Part shown: positions 37,182-49,010 of the stretch, piece by piece | Layout: every line of letters starts with the position of its first letter | Position numbering within the stretch: the stretch's first letter is position 1 | Origin: Bacillus inaquosorum KCTC 13429 | Lineage (GTDB): Bacteria; Bacillota; Bacilli; Bacillales; Bacillaceae | DNA: 64,000 nucleotides | Assembly: GCF_000332645.1 (NCBI RefSeq) | Contig: NZ_AMXN01000002.1 | Location: 620,001-684,000 of the forward strand | Direction of reading: 5' to 3' | The notes under the pieces: generated by a model | The model's input: only the letters and a program-made list of their open reading frames with translations | What the model was told of the DNA's origin: nothing | Database searches by the model: none | Program-made: the position numbers and the translations under genes

Positions 37182-37841
37182 TCACCTCGTCCGCGGATAA
37201 AAAGCTTGGTGTTTCTCCTGCGGCTCACCATCTTGCTGCTCCACTTTCAGCAACACGGCATAAACCATTCGCATATGACAGTAGCTGATCAGGCTGACGC
37301 TGAAAAAAGGGACAATGCCGGGCAGGTACGCAAGCAGGAAAAAGAGAGCGACAGTCAGCGCAAGCATGACGAGCGTATATTGCAAATACGCCACACTGAG
37401 CAAGAGCGAAAACTTCACATACAAACGTTTTTTCCAATCAAAATGGACAAGCAAAGGAAATACATAAAAAAGCATGGATATGAACAAAAATCCAAATATC
37501 ATAATGGCAAAGCGCAGGGCATGCAGAAGGAAATGGCTCGGATAAATAAAGGCCAAATCGATATAAATGATCAATCCGATAACCGCCAGTACAGCGCCGA
37601 TCAGATTAGAACGGAGAAACTCAGCCTTGTATTCCCGCCAAAAAGTCTGCAGCACAGGAACGTTGTCCTGCCCCTGGATCCATTTCCGCATGACAGCGAA
37701 TAAAGCTGCGGTCGCGGGCATGATGCCGAACACCCCGAGACCGATCATCGTAAAAAACAGCCAAAGCAAGTTTGTATACGCAAATCTCATGACCCACTCG
37801 CAAAAGCGCAGCACCCGCCCCATTGAACCATCATGCTCCAC
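37182..37841 (-). CDS. yteU: YteU, DUF624 membrane protein of the rhamnogalacturonan operon
   Basis: 219 residues with about five membrane helices; DUF624 family (PATAALFAVMRKWIQG in the N-terminal part). DUF624 proteins often sit beside CUT1 sugar importers, suggesting a helper role in oligosaccharide uptake or regulation. The GTG start at 37841 is well placed, with GGAGG 7 bases upstream; the ATG six codons in is less so. Last gene of yteP-R-S-T-U, 21 bases after yteT. Confidence 0.88.
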   Translation of the reverse strand: MEHDGSMGRVLRFCEWVMRFAYTNLLWLFFTMIGLGVFGIMPATAALFAVMRKWIQGQDNVPVLQTFWREYKAEFLRSNLIGAVLAVIGLIIYIDLAFIYPSHFLLHALRFAIMIFGFLFISMLFYVFPLLVHFDWKKRLYVKFSLLLSVAYLQYTLVMLALTVALFFLLAYLPGIVPFFSVSLISYCHMRMVYAVLLKVEQQDGEPQEKHQAFYPRTR

Positions 37842-37862
37842 GGCGGCCCCTCCTTTTCTGCA

Positions 37863-39149
37863 TTATGCATTTTGCATCTGAAAAAGCCTCTTAATGTCGA
37901 TCGGCTTCTTTTCGGCAACCGAGCGCCACATCCCCTCACCGACCGCGATGGAGTAGGCTCCTGCTTCAGCCCCGGCTAAAATGTCATAGCGGCGCAGCGG
38001 ATCTTTTCCTAAAAAAAGATCTTCAAGCAAAAGCGGATCGCCTCCGCCGTGTCCGCCCTCGTTTTTGACCACTTGTATGGTCTGCTTTGATTCAAAGAGC
38101 GGATAGTATTCAATTGTCTGCTCAGGAAAAGCAAACGGAATTCTGGAAGGCTCGTGAAATTCATTTGATTCGATACGCCCTTTTGTGCCGTTGATCGTCA
38201 GCCGGTAGCCTTCATACGGGGCGGAGAATATGATCGAGTAGCTTAAAAGCGCGCCGCCGTCATATTTGACCGCCGCCACGTACGTATCCTCGATGTCAAT
38301 CTCCTCGTCAAAAATACACGCGTCTGGCCTGTATGCAGTATACAAGCTGGACTGGTCTCCTGCTTGGAGATGATCATCCTTAACAGAAGCTGTGGAGGAG
38401 CGGGGATGCCATCTTGAATAGTAATGGCATTTTTCTTTAACCCGGCACGTCCCGCAAAAACGCCCGTCTTCTTCCGGCAGCGGGTTCCACTCACTGTCCG
38501 GCCCATAGTAATTCAGTGCGCCATAAGCAAATACCTCCGCCGGATTTTGCCCGAGCCACCAATTGACGAGGTCAAAGTGATGTGTTGATTTATGGACAGA
38601 AAGACCGCCTGAAAATGGCCTCGATCGGTTCCAGCGTTTAAAATAGCTGGCGCCGTGATACGTATCAATATACCAATTCAAATCAACAGAGGTTACCCTG
38701 CCTATTTTTCCGTCCAGAATCATTTCTTTAATTTTCCGATGAAACGGGCTGTAGCGGTAGTTAAACGCGACGATGACTTTCCCTTTGCTTTTCGCCTCCG
38801 CCCCAAGCACCCGATTCGCATCCTGCACCGTCGTCACCATTGGTTTTTCTGTAATCACATCCGTATCCCACTGAAGGCTTCTTAAGATATATGTGACATG
38901 TGTGTCATCCCTGCCTGTCACAATGACGATATCAGGCTTTGAAACGCGCATCATTTCATCAAAAGCGTCTTCGTTAAACTCCGGCACGCGGGAAAGCTCG
39001 GGAAACTTCTTTTTGCAAACGGCAAAACGTTTTGGATCGGCATCCAGCAACCCCGTAATCTGATAATGTGCTGAAAACCGCTCCATCAGCGGTTTGATAA
39101 ACATACTGAGAGCTCTGCTGCTCAATCCGCAAATAACGATGTTTTTCAA
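37863..39149 (-). CDS. yteT: YteT, Gfo/Idh/MocA-family oxidoreductase
   Basis: 428 residues. The N-terminal Rossmann fold (IVICGLSSRALSMF, about 3-16) and the family TEKPMVTT are present; the second domain has HFDLVNWWLG. Unusually, it carries a Cys cluster CGTCRVKEKC (C-x2-C-x5-C) about residue 230, which suggests a bound metal. Proteins of this family reduce or dehydrogenate sugars; its substrate in rhamnogalacturonan use is unknown. The start is TTG with GAGGTGAGG upstream. Confidence 0.88.
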   Translation of the reverse strand: MKNIVICGLSSRALSMFIKPLMERFSAHYQITGLLDADPKRFAVCKKKFPELSRVPEFNEDAFDEMMRVSKPDIVIVTGRDDTHVTYILRSLQWDTDVITEKPMVTTVQDANRVLGAEAKSKGKVIVAFNYRYSPFHRKIKEMILDGKIGRVTSVDLNWYIDTYHGASYFKRWNRSRPFSGGLSVHKSTHHFDLVNWWLGQNPAEVFAYGALNYYGPDSEWNPLPEEDGRFCGTCRVKEKCHYYSRWHPRSSTASVKDDHLQAGDQSSLYTAYRPDACIFDEEIDIEDTYVAAVKYDGGALLSYSIIFSAPYEGYRLTINGTKGRIESNEFHEPSRIPFAFPEQTIEYYPLFESKQTIQVVKNEGGHGGGDPLLLEDLFLGKDPLRRYDILAGAEAGAYSIAVGEGMWRSVAEKKPIDIKRLFQMQNA

Positions 39150-39161
39150 TGGTCCTCACCT

Positions 39162-41756
<2,595 letters not shown>

Positions 41757-41913
41757 CTTTTCCAAGCCTCCTTTCACGGGTTCTTGCATTCACTGTAGCG
41801 CAGCAGGCAAAAGTCCGTCTACAATCATATGATCACATCCTGCCTTATCCCTTTATGATCAAGGGTTCAGCCATTCCACCTGAAAAAAAGACACCGATAT
41901 TAGAAAATGATTA

Positions 41914-41942
41914 TTGACAATATCTATCAATCTTTGGATTAA
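41914..41942 (+). promoter_or_regulatory. Probable promoter of ytdP
   Basis: TTGACA (41914-41919), 17 bases, then GATTAA (41937-41942). The -35 is perfect, the -10 is weak. It lies about 42 bases before the ytdP start. The rest of the 227-base gap shows no clear cre. Confidence 0.4.
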
Positions 41943-41983
41943 TTGTATTAAGGTGAAGTGGATGTTATGAAATGGGGGGTTTT

Positions 41984-44287
41984 ATGAAAAGAAGCCAATA
42001 CAAGTTTTATTATAAACTGATCACGTTTTTCTGTCTGCTCAGCACCATTCCGGTCATTCTGGTCGGATTGTTTTCGTACGAGCACTCTCAGAAAACGGCT
42101 ATCTCCAACGTTTCGGAGGAAAAACTCGACACACTTCAGCAGACCCAGCAAAGCATCGAGCATATCTTGAAAACCGTCGATCACTCTTTAACCCACTATG
42201 TGAGTTCGCCGCCTCTCCTTCGCACACTGTCCGAGCCTTTGCACTCTGACCAATTTCAAATCTATAACCAAGTGAACCAAGAGCTCAACTATCTGCAAAG
42301 CTTTGATACCGACCTGTCTAACATGACGCTAGTCAGTTATATGAAAAAATGGTACATGAACAATTCCGGCTTGTACCGCTTGAATACAGACTCTCTTCAT
42401 GAAGCAGCCGCAGCGTACACGCAACACAAAGCGAGCCGCTCGTATTGGATGCTTGAGGAAAACAATCATTTGATTTCGACAAAAGAAGGCACATCAGACA
42501 ACTGCCGCTACAATATCAATTTGATTAAACAGCTTCCTTTAAACAGCACAAATACAAAGGGATTGGCCGCCGCAAGCATCCCGAGCTGTTCGCTAGTCAA
42601 AAATATGCCTGACTATTCAAATGCCAACAACCTGTTTATCATTGATGAAAAAGGCCGCATCATCCTGCATAACAACATGTCTGATATCGGTGAATCTCTT
42701 CCAAACGACGACTTTGTCCAAAAAATGCTGACGCAGACCGCCAAAAGCGGACAGTTTGAAACAGTCATAGACCGGATTCAATATAAAGTCACCTATCAAA
42801 AATCAGACTATAACACATGGACTTATTTTTCTCTCGTTTCCTTGCCTGAATTAAAAAAAGAAGCAAAATCAATCGGCTGGATCACCTTTACAGTATGCTT
42901 TATTTTGTTAACGCTTTCATTATTGTTCTCTTGGCTTGGCTCCCGCCATTTTTACAAGCCGATCAAAGTGCTTTACGAATCATTCGCAAGACACGGTGCC
43001 ATACAAGAGAAACAGCCGCCTCAAAATGAGTTTGAGTTAATTGAACAGAGCTTTAAGCAGCTGAAAGACAGAAATGACGACCTTGAAGAAACAATGAAAC
43101 AGCAGGCGACTCATTTACAGCAATATTTTATGGTCAGGCTCATGCTTGGAAAACTGACGGATGAGGAGGTCAATAACCGCTTTGAAAGCCTCGGTTTAGA
43201 GCAAAATTGGCGGCATCTCGCCCTGCTTGTGCTTCAAATTGATACGCTGAATCATACGCCTTATGAGAAAAAAGATATGGATCTGCTTTTGTTTGCCGTC
43301 AACAGCCTGATTGAGCGCAACATCCCGGCTGACAAGCATCTTGCCCCCGCCGTTGTGGATAAACAGCAGGCAACCATTTTGATCAACCAGAACGGGACGA
43401 AGGAAGCATTCATGGCTGAGCTGAATGAGACTGCGCGGATGATTCAGGAAAAAGCGGAAGCTGAGCTGCAGCTGTCTGTCAGCATCGGCATCAGCCAGCC
43501 GTTTGATGCGCTGGCAAAGGCAAAAACAGCCTATGCAGAAGGCTCAGAAGCGTTGAAATACCGGCTCAAAGCGGAAAACAAATCGATTATCTTTTACGAA
43601 GACCTTGATCAGAAGAAAACCTTCAAAACCCATTTTCCAAAGCAGCTTCAGCATGAGCTGTTCGATGCCGTCAAAGCGGGGGACAAGGAGAAAGCGGACA
43701 AATGCCTGCACGCGATTTTACAATCCATCTTCACCCAAAATACCAACCCGTACCAATTTCAAATTGCAATCGCCCGCTTTTTGAACCATGTGATTGAACT
43801 GATGCATGTGCTCGGGATCGAATTGTTTGAGCTTGAAGAAAACAAAATGCTGTATGACCAAATTTTCGAGCTGAAAACGTTCGAGGATACCGAAAACTGG
43901 CTCAAAAATGAGTTCATTGATCCGATGACAGACAAAGTGAACGCCCGCGCGGATGCACAGTACAAAAATATTTCCGATAACATCATTCATATCATCCACC
44001 ACGAGTTTGAATCCGATTTGACACTGGATGAAATCGCCCGCAGGCTGCATTACAATCCAAACTATTTAAGCAGCATTTTCAAAAAAGAAATGGGCATTTC
44101 ATTCAGCGAATATGTCTCCGGCTACCGCCACCATATGGCGAAAAGCTGGCTTGCCGAAACTGACATGGCGGTAAAAGACATTGCCGAAAAGCTGAAATAC
44201 AAAAACTCGCAAAACTTTATCAGATCATTTAAAAAGCTGGAGGGGATTACACCGGGAAACTACCGCCAGCAAAAAAGAAGCATGTAA
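41984..44287 (+). CDS. ytdP: YtdP, membrane-bound AraC-family regulator
   Basis: 767 residues. Two membrane helices (about 12-32 and 300-322) flank an extracytoplasmic sensor; the C-terminal ~100 residues (667-767) form a double helix-turn-helix AraC domain (LTLDEIARRLHYNPNYLSSI...VKDIAEKLKYKN). Such large regulators usually sense a sugar outside the cell and activate adjoining importer genes. It sits between yteP (divergent) and ytcQ (convergent), so it probably activates yteP-U and ytcPQ. The ATG is preceded by GGGGGG. Confidence 0.93.
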   Translation: MKRSQYKFYYKLITFFCLLSTIPVILVGLFSYEHSQKTAISNVSEEKLDTLQQTQQSIEHILKTVDHSLTHYVSSPPLLRTLSEPLHSDQFQIYNQVNQELNYLQSFDTDLSNMTLVSYMKKWYMNNSGLYRLNTDSLHEAAAAYTQHKASRSYWMLEENNHLISTKEGTSDNCRYNINLIKQLPLNSTNTKGLAAASIPSCSLVKNMPDYSNANNLFIIDEKGRIILHNNMSDIGESLPNDDFVQKMLTQTAKSGQFETVIDRIQYKVTYQKSDYNTWTYFSLVSLPELKKEAKSIGWITFTVCFILLTLSLLFSWLGSRHFYKPIKVLYESFARHGAIQEKQPPQNEFELIEQSFKQLKDRNDDLEETMKQQATHLQQYFMVRLMLGKLTDEEVNNRFESLGLEQNWRHLALLVLQIDTLNHTPYEKKDMDLLLFAVNSLIERNIPADKHLAPAVVDKQQATILINQNGTKEAFMAELNETARMIQEKAEAELQLSVSIGISQPFDALAKAKTAYAEGSEALKYRLKAENKSIIFYEDLDQKKTFKTHFPKQLQHELFDAVKAGDKEKADKCLHAILQSIFTQNTNPYQFQIAIARFLNHVIELMHVLGIELFELEENKMLYDQIFELKTFEDTENWLKNEFIDPMTDKVNARADAQYKNISDNIIHIIHHEFESDLTLDEIARRLHYNPNYLSSIFKKEMGISFSEYVSGYRHHMAKSWLAETDMAVKDIAEKLKYKNSQNFIRSFKKLEGITPGNYRQQKRSM

Positions 44288-44322
44288 AAAAACCCAAAAC
44301 TGCTTGCGCGTTTTGGGTTTTT
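44286..44322. terminator. Bidirectional terminator ytdP / ytcQ
   Basis: AAACCCAAAAC / GTTTTGGGTTT stem with a 9-base loop; A- and T-runs on both sides. Confidence 0.9.
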
Positions 44323-44328
44323 CCAATG

Positions 44329-45825
44329 TTATTTTGTTTGTTTAAACGCTTCTTCGTATTCCTGAATAATCTGCTTTCCGCCGCTTGACTCCCATTTTTT
44401 CACTTCTTTATCAAACTGGCTTTCTGTGATGTCTCCTATCATATATTTATAGGTCGCGTCATCAATGATTTTCTTCAGTTCATCTCCCCGCTCCGACTCC
44501 GCGGCGGAGTACAGGCTTTCAGCAGGGTTTGAGACGATGATCTTTTCATTGTCTTCCGTCAGCTCCTCGTACGCCGTCCGAAGCGGATCCCCAGTATTTT
44601 TTAAGTAGGCTTTATCAATGGCGATTAAGGCGGACAGCGGCTGAATATCAGTCTGCCAGTCTTTCACCTGGCTTTCCTTGCGTGTGAACGTTTTGCCCTC
44701 TCCTTTGTTGTAATGAACGCCGTCAATGCCGTAAGTCATCAGGCTATAGACGTCTTCTTCGGCAATTCGGTCAAAAAACGCCAAGATCCTTTTAAGCTCA
44801 GCTTCCGTTTTCACACTCGTTTTCGGGAAAGCAAACAAGCCGTTATGGCCTCCTGATGCCCACACCCGCTCTTTCCCATCTGGTCCTTTTATGCGGTTGA
44901 TGATTTCAAGCTTCACCGATTTATCGGAGGCATGGTCGCGCAGATTAACCGCGTCTACCATATTCCCAATATAGATGCCGGCTTTTCCTTGAGAAAACAG
45001 CTCCTGCTGCTGGGTTTTGCTTGTGACGGGAAAATCCTTATTCATATAGCCGTTGTCACGCAGTTTTTTCATATAATTCATTGTGTCTTTGTATTCTTTC
45101 GTCATGAAATCAGGCGTGAATTTGCCGTTGGATTCCTTCCAATCTGTCGGCATGCCTTCATACGAGCCGAGCGTTTTAAACGCGCCGTAAATTAAGTCAT
45201 TGCGGTCTGTCAGCCCGAATGTATCGTCTTTCCCATCCTTATCCGGGTCGTCCTCCGTAAACGCTTTGGCCACTTTATAAAGTTCATCAAGCGTTTCCGG
45301 CGTTTTCAAATTCAAATTGTCCAGCCAGTCCTTCCGAATGACAATCCCCTGTCTGGAAAGCGGACGCTCTCTGTATATCCCGTAGAGCTTGCCGTCGATT
45401 GTTACGTTTTTATTAATGAGTTTGTTCATTTTGCCTAAGTTCGGATAATCTTTGATATAATCACCAATCTCCCAGAACATTCCTGATCTGAAGGCATTCA
45501 TGACTGACGAATTTTTAATATCCTGGATGGTCACGATTTGCGGAAGATTGCCGGCTGCAAGCGCCGCATTCAGCCTGTCTTCTTTCACCGCATCCGGAAC
45601 CCAGGTGATGTCCAGTTCTGTATTTGTCAGCTTTTCAATTTCTTTAATCGCCCTGTCTTTCGGCGGCTGCTGGTGATACAAAATCGCCATCCAAGACAGC
45701 TTCACCTTTGAACCCGAGTCAGCTTTGCCTTCAGCCGAAGACTGATCAGCCCCTTTACAGCCAGCCAGCACTCCGCCAAATGCAAGTACAAGCACAATCA
45801 AAAACACCCTCCATTTGTTTCCCAT
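44329..45825 (-). CDS. ytcQ: YtcQ, sugar-binding lipoprotein of an ABC importer
   Basis: 498 residues. Signal peptide with lipobox LAGC (about 19-22), so it is a membrane-anchored solute-binding protein, of the larger (~500-residue) CUT1 type. It should deliver rhamnogalacturonan oligosaccharides to YteP/YtcP. I use the ATG with GGAGGGG 4 bases upstream; a start six codons earlier is unlikely. It lies 23 bases after ytcP. A DPDKDGKDD stretch about residue 200 looks like a calcium-binding loop. Confidence 0.92.
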   Translation of the reverse strand: MGNKWRVFLIVLVLAFGGVLAGCKGADQSSAEGKADSGSKVKLSWMAILYHQQPPKDRAIKEIEKLTNTELDITWVPDAVKEDRLNAALAAGNLPQIVTIQDIKNSSVMNAFRSGMFWEIGDYIKDYPNLGKMNKLINKNVTIDGKLYGIYRERPLSRQGIVIRKDWLDNLNLKTPETLDELYKVAKAFTEDDPDKDGKDDTFGLTDRNDLIYGAFKTLGSYEGMPTDWKESNGKFTPDFMTKEYKDTMNYMKKLRDNGYMNKDFPVTSKTQQQELFSQGKAGIYIGNMVDAVNLRDHASDKSVKLEIINRIKGPDGKERVWASGGHNGLFAFPKTSVKTEAELKRILAFFDRIAEEDVYSLMTYGIDGVHYNKGEGKTFTRKESQVKDWQTDIQPLSALIAIDKAYLKNTGDPLRTAYEELTEDNEKIIVSNPAESLYSAAESERGDELKKIIDDATYKYMIGDITESQFDKEVKKWESSGGKQIIQEYEEAFKQTK

Positions 45826-45848
45826 CGTACCCCTCCGTTTCATTTTCT

Positions 45849-46730
45849 TTATCCTTTGACAGATCCCAGCAAAGCTCCTTTTGCAAAATGCTTTTGTATA
45901 AATGGATAGACGAGCAGAACCGGGATGGTCGCCACCACAATCACGGCCATTTTAATGGTTTGCTCAGGCGGCGGGCTGCCCGACCCCATTTCTGACATAT
46001 CCCCCTGCATCCCGCTTGATACAATTACGATTTGGCGCAGAAGCACCTGAATCGGCCATTTTGCTGAATCATTTAAGTACAAAATCGCCGTCATATACGT
46101 GTTCCAATATGTTACCGCATAAAATAGTGAAATCGTTGCGATCGCAGGAAGTGACAGAGGCAGCACAATTTTAAAGAAAATGCCCAGGTCATTGCACCCG
46201 TCGATTTTCGCGGACTCCTCCAGGCTCATCGGGATATTTTGAAAAAAGTTTTTCAGAATGATCAGGTTAAAGGCATTAATGGCTGTCGGCAAAATGAGGG
46301 CCCAGTAAGAATCAAGCAATCCGAGTGATTTGACCACAAGGAAAGTAGGAATCATGCCGCCGCTGAAAAGCATCGTAAATACGACGAGAAACATGAGCGG
46401 CTGCCGGCCGATTAAATCACGCCGGGATAATCCGTAAGCCATCAGTGAAGAAAGAAACATGCTGACCGCAGTGCCTATCACTGTCACAAACACAGAAACA
46501 AGCAAACTCTTATAAATAATATCTGTTGAAAAAATGTAACGATAAGCATCAAGCGAAAAAGTGGTCGGTATTAAAATGAATTTTTTCGACACGACTTCTT
46601 CTACTGTGGCGAAGGATGCTGCGATGACATGAATAAACGGAAGTACGCATATTAAAGCGAACATCAGCAAAAACCCGTAAATCAAAATATCAAACAGGCG
46701 ACTTTTCAATGAATGTGCGATAGCTCCCAC
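45849..46730 (-). CDS. ytcP: YtcP, ABC sugar importer permease
   Basis: 293 residues from the first frame start, 6 membrane helices, MalG-like CUT1 permease with EAA-loop variant EESAKIDGCNDLGIFFKIVLPLS (about 186-208). It partners YteP. The start is unclear: GTG at 46730 has the ribosome-like AAGAGAG directly against it, while a TTG at 46709 is 13 bases past GTGGGAG. The upstream cre box lies 8 bases before the GTG. First gene of ytcP-ytcQ. Confidence 0.88.
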   Translation of the reverse strand: MGAIAHSLKSRLFDILIYGFLLMFALICVLPFIHVIAASFATVEEVVSKKFILIPTTFSLDAYRYIFSTDIIYKSLLVSVFVTVIGTAVSMFLSSLMAYGLSRRDLIGRQPLMFLVVFTMLFSGGMIPTFLVVKSLGLLDSYWALILPTAINAFNLIILKNFFQNIPMSLEESAKIDGCNDLGIFFKIVLPLSLPAIATISLFYAVTYWNTYMTAILYLNDSAKWPIQVLLRQIVIVSSGMQGDMSEMGSGSPPPEQTIKMAVIVVATIPVLLVYPFIQKHFAKGALLGSVKG

Positions 46731-46738
46731 CTCTCTTT

Positions 46739-46752
46739 TGTAAGCGTTATCA
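46739..46752 (-). promoter_or_regulatory. cre site (CcpA operator) before ytcP
   Basis: TGTAAGCGTTATCA matches all defined positions of the cre consensus TGWNANCGNTNWCA. It lies right before the ytcP start, so CcpA could repress or block transcription of ytcPQ when preferred sugars are present. Confidence 0.8.
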
Positions 46753-46889
46753 TTCTTTTCTGAACGAGCTGCAGCATGTGACGATATCGTGTCTAAAATG
46801 TAGCAAATCTGTGATTGCCATGTCTATAATCATTTGAACAGAGTCCCCGGCCCGGCGGGGACTGCCGTGGATTAAAACCGATGACAAAA

Positions 46890-46924
46890 GAAAAAGAGCA
46901 TAATCTTAGAAAATGATTATGCTC
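46890..46924 (-). terminator. ytbQ terminator (end of biotin operon)
   Basis: GAGCATAATC / GATTATGCTC with a 9-base loop, followed on the minus strand by TTTTTCTTTTG. The ytbQ stop is inside the stem. Confidence 0.9.
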
Positions 46925-47678
46925 CGTTCTCTTCCTCATTCAGAAGCTCGGCTGTATTGATTTGTGGTGAAAACCCAAGTTCATTGACAGCGGATTCAAT
47001 GGACCATGGCCGGCCCGGATTGTCAGAGACAGCGTAATAAGTGCCGTACCGGATATTGGTTTCAATAGCGGCTTTGAAAATCGACAGCAGATCAGGATGA
47101 GAAAGCAGTGTCTTTTTCGTCCGTTCTTTTTCATGCAGCGTATCCATTTCATCAGTGACAACTGTTCCAATGCGAAGATTGATCACTGAAAGCTTATTTT
47201 CCAAATAAAACAAATGGCCGATCTGTTCCGAGGTCAGCTTTAATACACCGTACAAGTTTTTTGACAGCGGATAATCGCTTGTTGTGATCTCCCGTCCTAA
47301 GAGCGAACGCCCGTCTTTTTCGTATACATCTGTGACATGATTGCTGCTGGCGAACACGAGCTTTTCAATGCCCAGCTCCGCTGCGGCGCGGTACAGATAA
47401 TAGCTTGCCTTATAGAAAACATCCGTCATTTTCTCAAATTCAGCGATGTCCATGACATCGTATTTGATTTTGACAGCCAGCAAATTCAAGATTACATCAG
47501 TGTCTCTCGGAATCTTCTTTAACAGCTCATCATAATTTGCCGCGTCAGCCTGAATGGAAGAGGCTGTGCCATTGAAATGATCTTTATCAAGCACTGTCAC
47601 TTCATAATCTGATCTAAGCCCTTCAGCCAGCAGTCTTCCAATTACACCATTTCCGCCGGCGATCAGCACTTTTTTCAC
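46917..47678 (-). CDS. ytbQ: YtbQ, NAD-dependent epimerase/dehydratase family protein
   Basis: 253-residue extended short-chain dehydrogenase. The NAD-binding GGNGVIGRLLAE (about 8-19) and the active-site YPLSK (YxxxK) are present, with SSNHV as the serine region. Known as the last gene of the B. subtilis biotin operon but not needed for biotin; its substrate is unknown. It starts at GTG with AGGGGAG 8 bases upstream, the GTG three codons earlier being too close to it. Confidence 0.88.
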   Translation of the reverse strand: MKKVLIAGGNGVIGRLLAEGLRSDYEVTVLDKDHFNGTASSIQADAANYDELLKKIPRDTDVILNLLAVKIKYDVMDIAEFEKMTDVFYKASYYLYRAAAELGIEKLVFASSNHVTDVYEKDGRSLLGREITTSDYPLSKNLYGVLKLTSEQIGHLFYLENKLSVINLRIGTVVTDEMDTLHEKERTKKTLLSHPDLLSIFKAAIETNIRYGTYYAVSDNPGRPWSIESAVNELGFSPQINTAELLNEEENGA

Positions 47679-47754
47679 TGTGTTCACTCCCCTTTTTTAT
47701 AGATTGCCCATTTTCGGCGGGGCTGACACTTTTTTTGGCACTCACATGCTAGGT

Positions 47755-48942
47755 TTATTCAAAAGTCACCGGCAGCTCTTCAAGCGCCCGAAAGCCAAAA
47801 AGCGGCCGGTATCGCCATTCAGAATCAGCGTGTTTGAGGCCGGTCATTCGCTGCAGAATGGCATTGACCGCAATTTGCGCTTCTAATCGTGCCAGCGAGG
47901 ATCCTAGGCAAACATGATGGCCCTGCCCGAATGATAGATGCGAATTAGGGTTTCTGGTCAAATCGAAGACATCGGGGTTCGTGAATCTGTTTGGATCTCG
48001 ATTGGCAGCCCCTAACAGAAGATAGACTTGTTCCCCTTGACGGATCGTCACCCCGCTGATGTCAATATCTTCTGACGCAACTCTGGCTGTCATTTGCGTG
48101 GGGCTTTCATAGCGTAAACATTCCTCAATGGCGGAGCCAATAAGATCCGGGTTTTCTTTCAGCTTCAAAAGCTGTTCTGGATGCTGCAGCAGGCAAAGAA
48201 TTGAATTGCTGATGAGATTGACGGTTGTCTCATGTCCGGCGATCGCCAGTAATATGCACGTAGATGCCGCTTCCTCTTCCGTCAGCTTATCCCTTTCTTT
48301 CCCCTTCAAGAGCATGCTGATCATATCCTGCTGCGGATGCCGTTTTCGCTTTTGAATCAGCTCTCTAAAATATGCCATAGCCTGTACAGCGATATGATTA
48401 CCCTCTGTTAATGCCTTTCTTGACCGGGTAAAATCAATCGTTTGAATGAGACTCGCAGCCCATTCTTTTAATTGCTCTCTATCTTCCTTCGGTACACCTA
48501 TAATGTTAGCTATGACGAAGCTTGCTAAAGGAAAAGCAAAGTCCGAAATCACCTCCATCTTTTTTTCACCTTGCACTCGATCGAGCAAATGATGGACAGT
48601 TTCATCGATATACGGACGATAACTCTCTGCCATTCTCGGAGTAAACGCTCCGCTGGCCAGCGTCCGCAATCGTCTATGATCAGGCTGATTCTGAAACAGC
48701 ATCATCTGACTTTGCACATGTTGAAGGTCCTGATATTTGGTTGACGCCTCAGGGAGCGGGGTCCGGACTTTGAATCTGGCATCTTTCAAAATAGCTGCCG
48801 TTTCTTCATATCCTGTGACATACCAGCCCGGGCATTTCAAGAAACTCCCTTTATATATAGGATGAATAGCGCGCAATGTTTCGTAAAAAGGATATGGGTT
48901 TTTCAAAAACTCAGAAGATGCAGTTGGAAATGCAATTGTCAT
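47755..48942 (-). CDS. bioI: BioI, cytochrome P450 for pimelate formation (CYP107H)
   Basis: 395-residue soluble P450. The heme-binding loop FGQGHHVCLGSSLARLEA has its axial Cys, and the I-helix IAGHETT and the ExxR motif (ECLRYESP) are present. BioI cleaves long-chain acyl-ACP to give pimeloyl-ACP for biotin. The ATG at 48942 has AAAGGAG 7 bases upstream; it follows an internal terminator hairpin that limits its expression relative to bioWAFDB. Confidence 0.95.
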   Translation of the reverse strand: MTIAFPTASSEFLKNPYPFYETLRAIHPIYKGSFLKCPGWYVTGYEETAAILKDARFKVRTPLPEASTKYQDLQHVQSQMMLFQNQPDHRRLRTLASGAFTPRMAESYRPYIDETVHHLLDRVQGEKKMEVISDFAFPLASFVIANIIGVPKEDREQLKEWAASLIQTIDFTRSRKALTEGNHIAVQAMAYFRELIQKRKRHPQQDMISMLLKGKERDKLTEEEAASTCILLAIAGHETTVNLISNSILCLLQHPEQLLKLKENPDLIGSAIEECLRYESPTQMTARVASEDIDISGVTIRQGEQVYLLLGAANRDPNRFTNPDVFDLTRNPNSHLSFGQGHHVCLGSSLARLEAQIAVNAILQRMTGLKHADSEWRYRPLFGFRALEELPVTFE

Positions 48943-48963
48943 GTGATCTTCTCCTTTCTGTTC

Positions 48964-49000
48964 AAAAATAAAAGCAATCGACATCACACCGATTGCTTTT
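48964..49000 (-). terminator. Internal terminator between bioB and bioI
   Basis: AAAAGCAATCG / CGATTGCTTTT with a 9-base loop and TTTTATTTTTG after it on the minus strand. The B. subtilis bio operon is known to make a shorter transcript ending here as well as the full one. Confidence 0.85.
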
Positions 49001-49010
49001 AGTGATTCTC

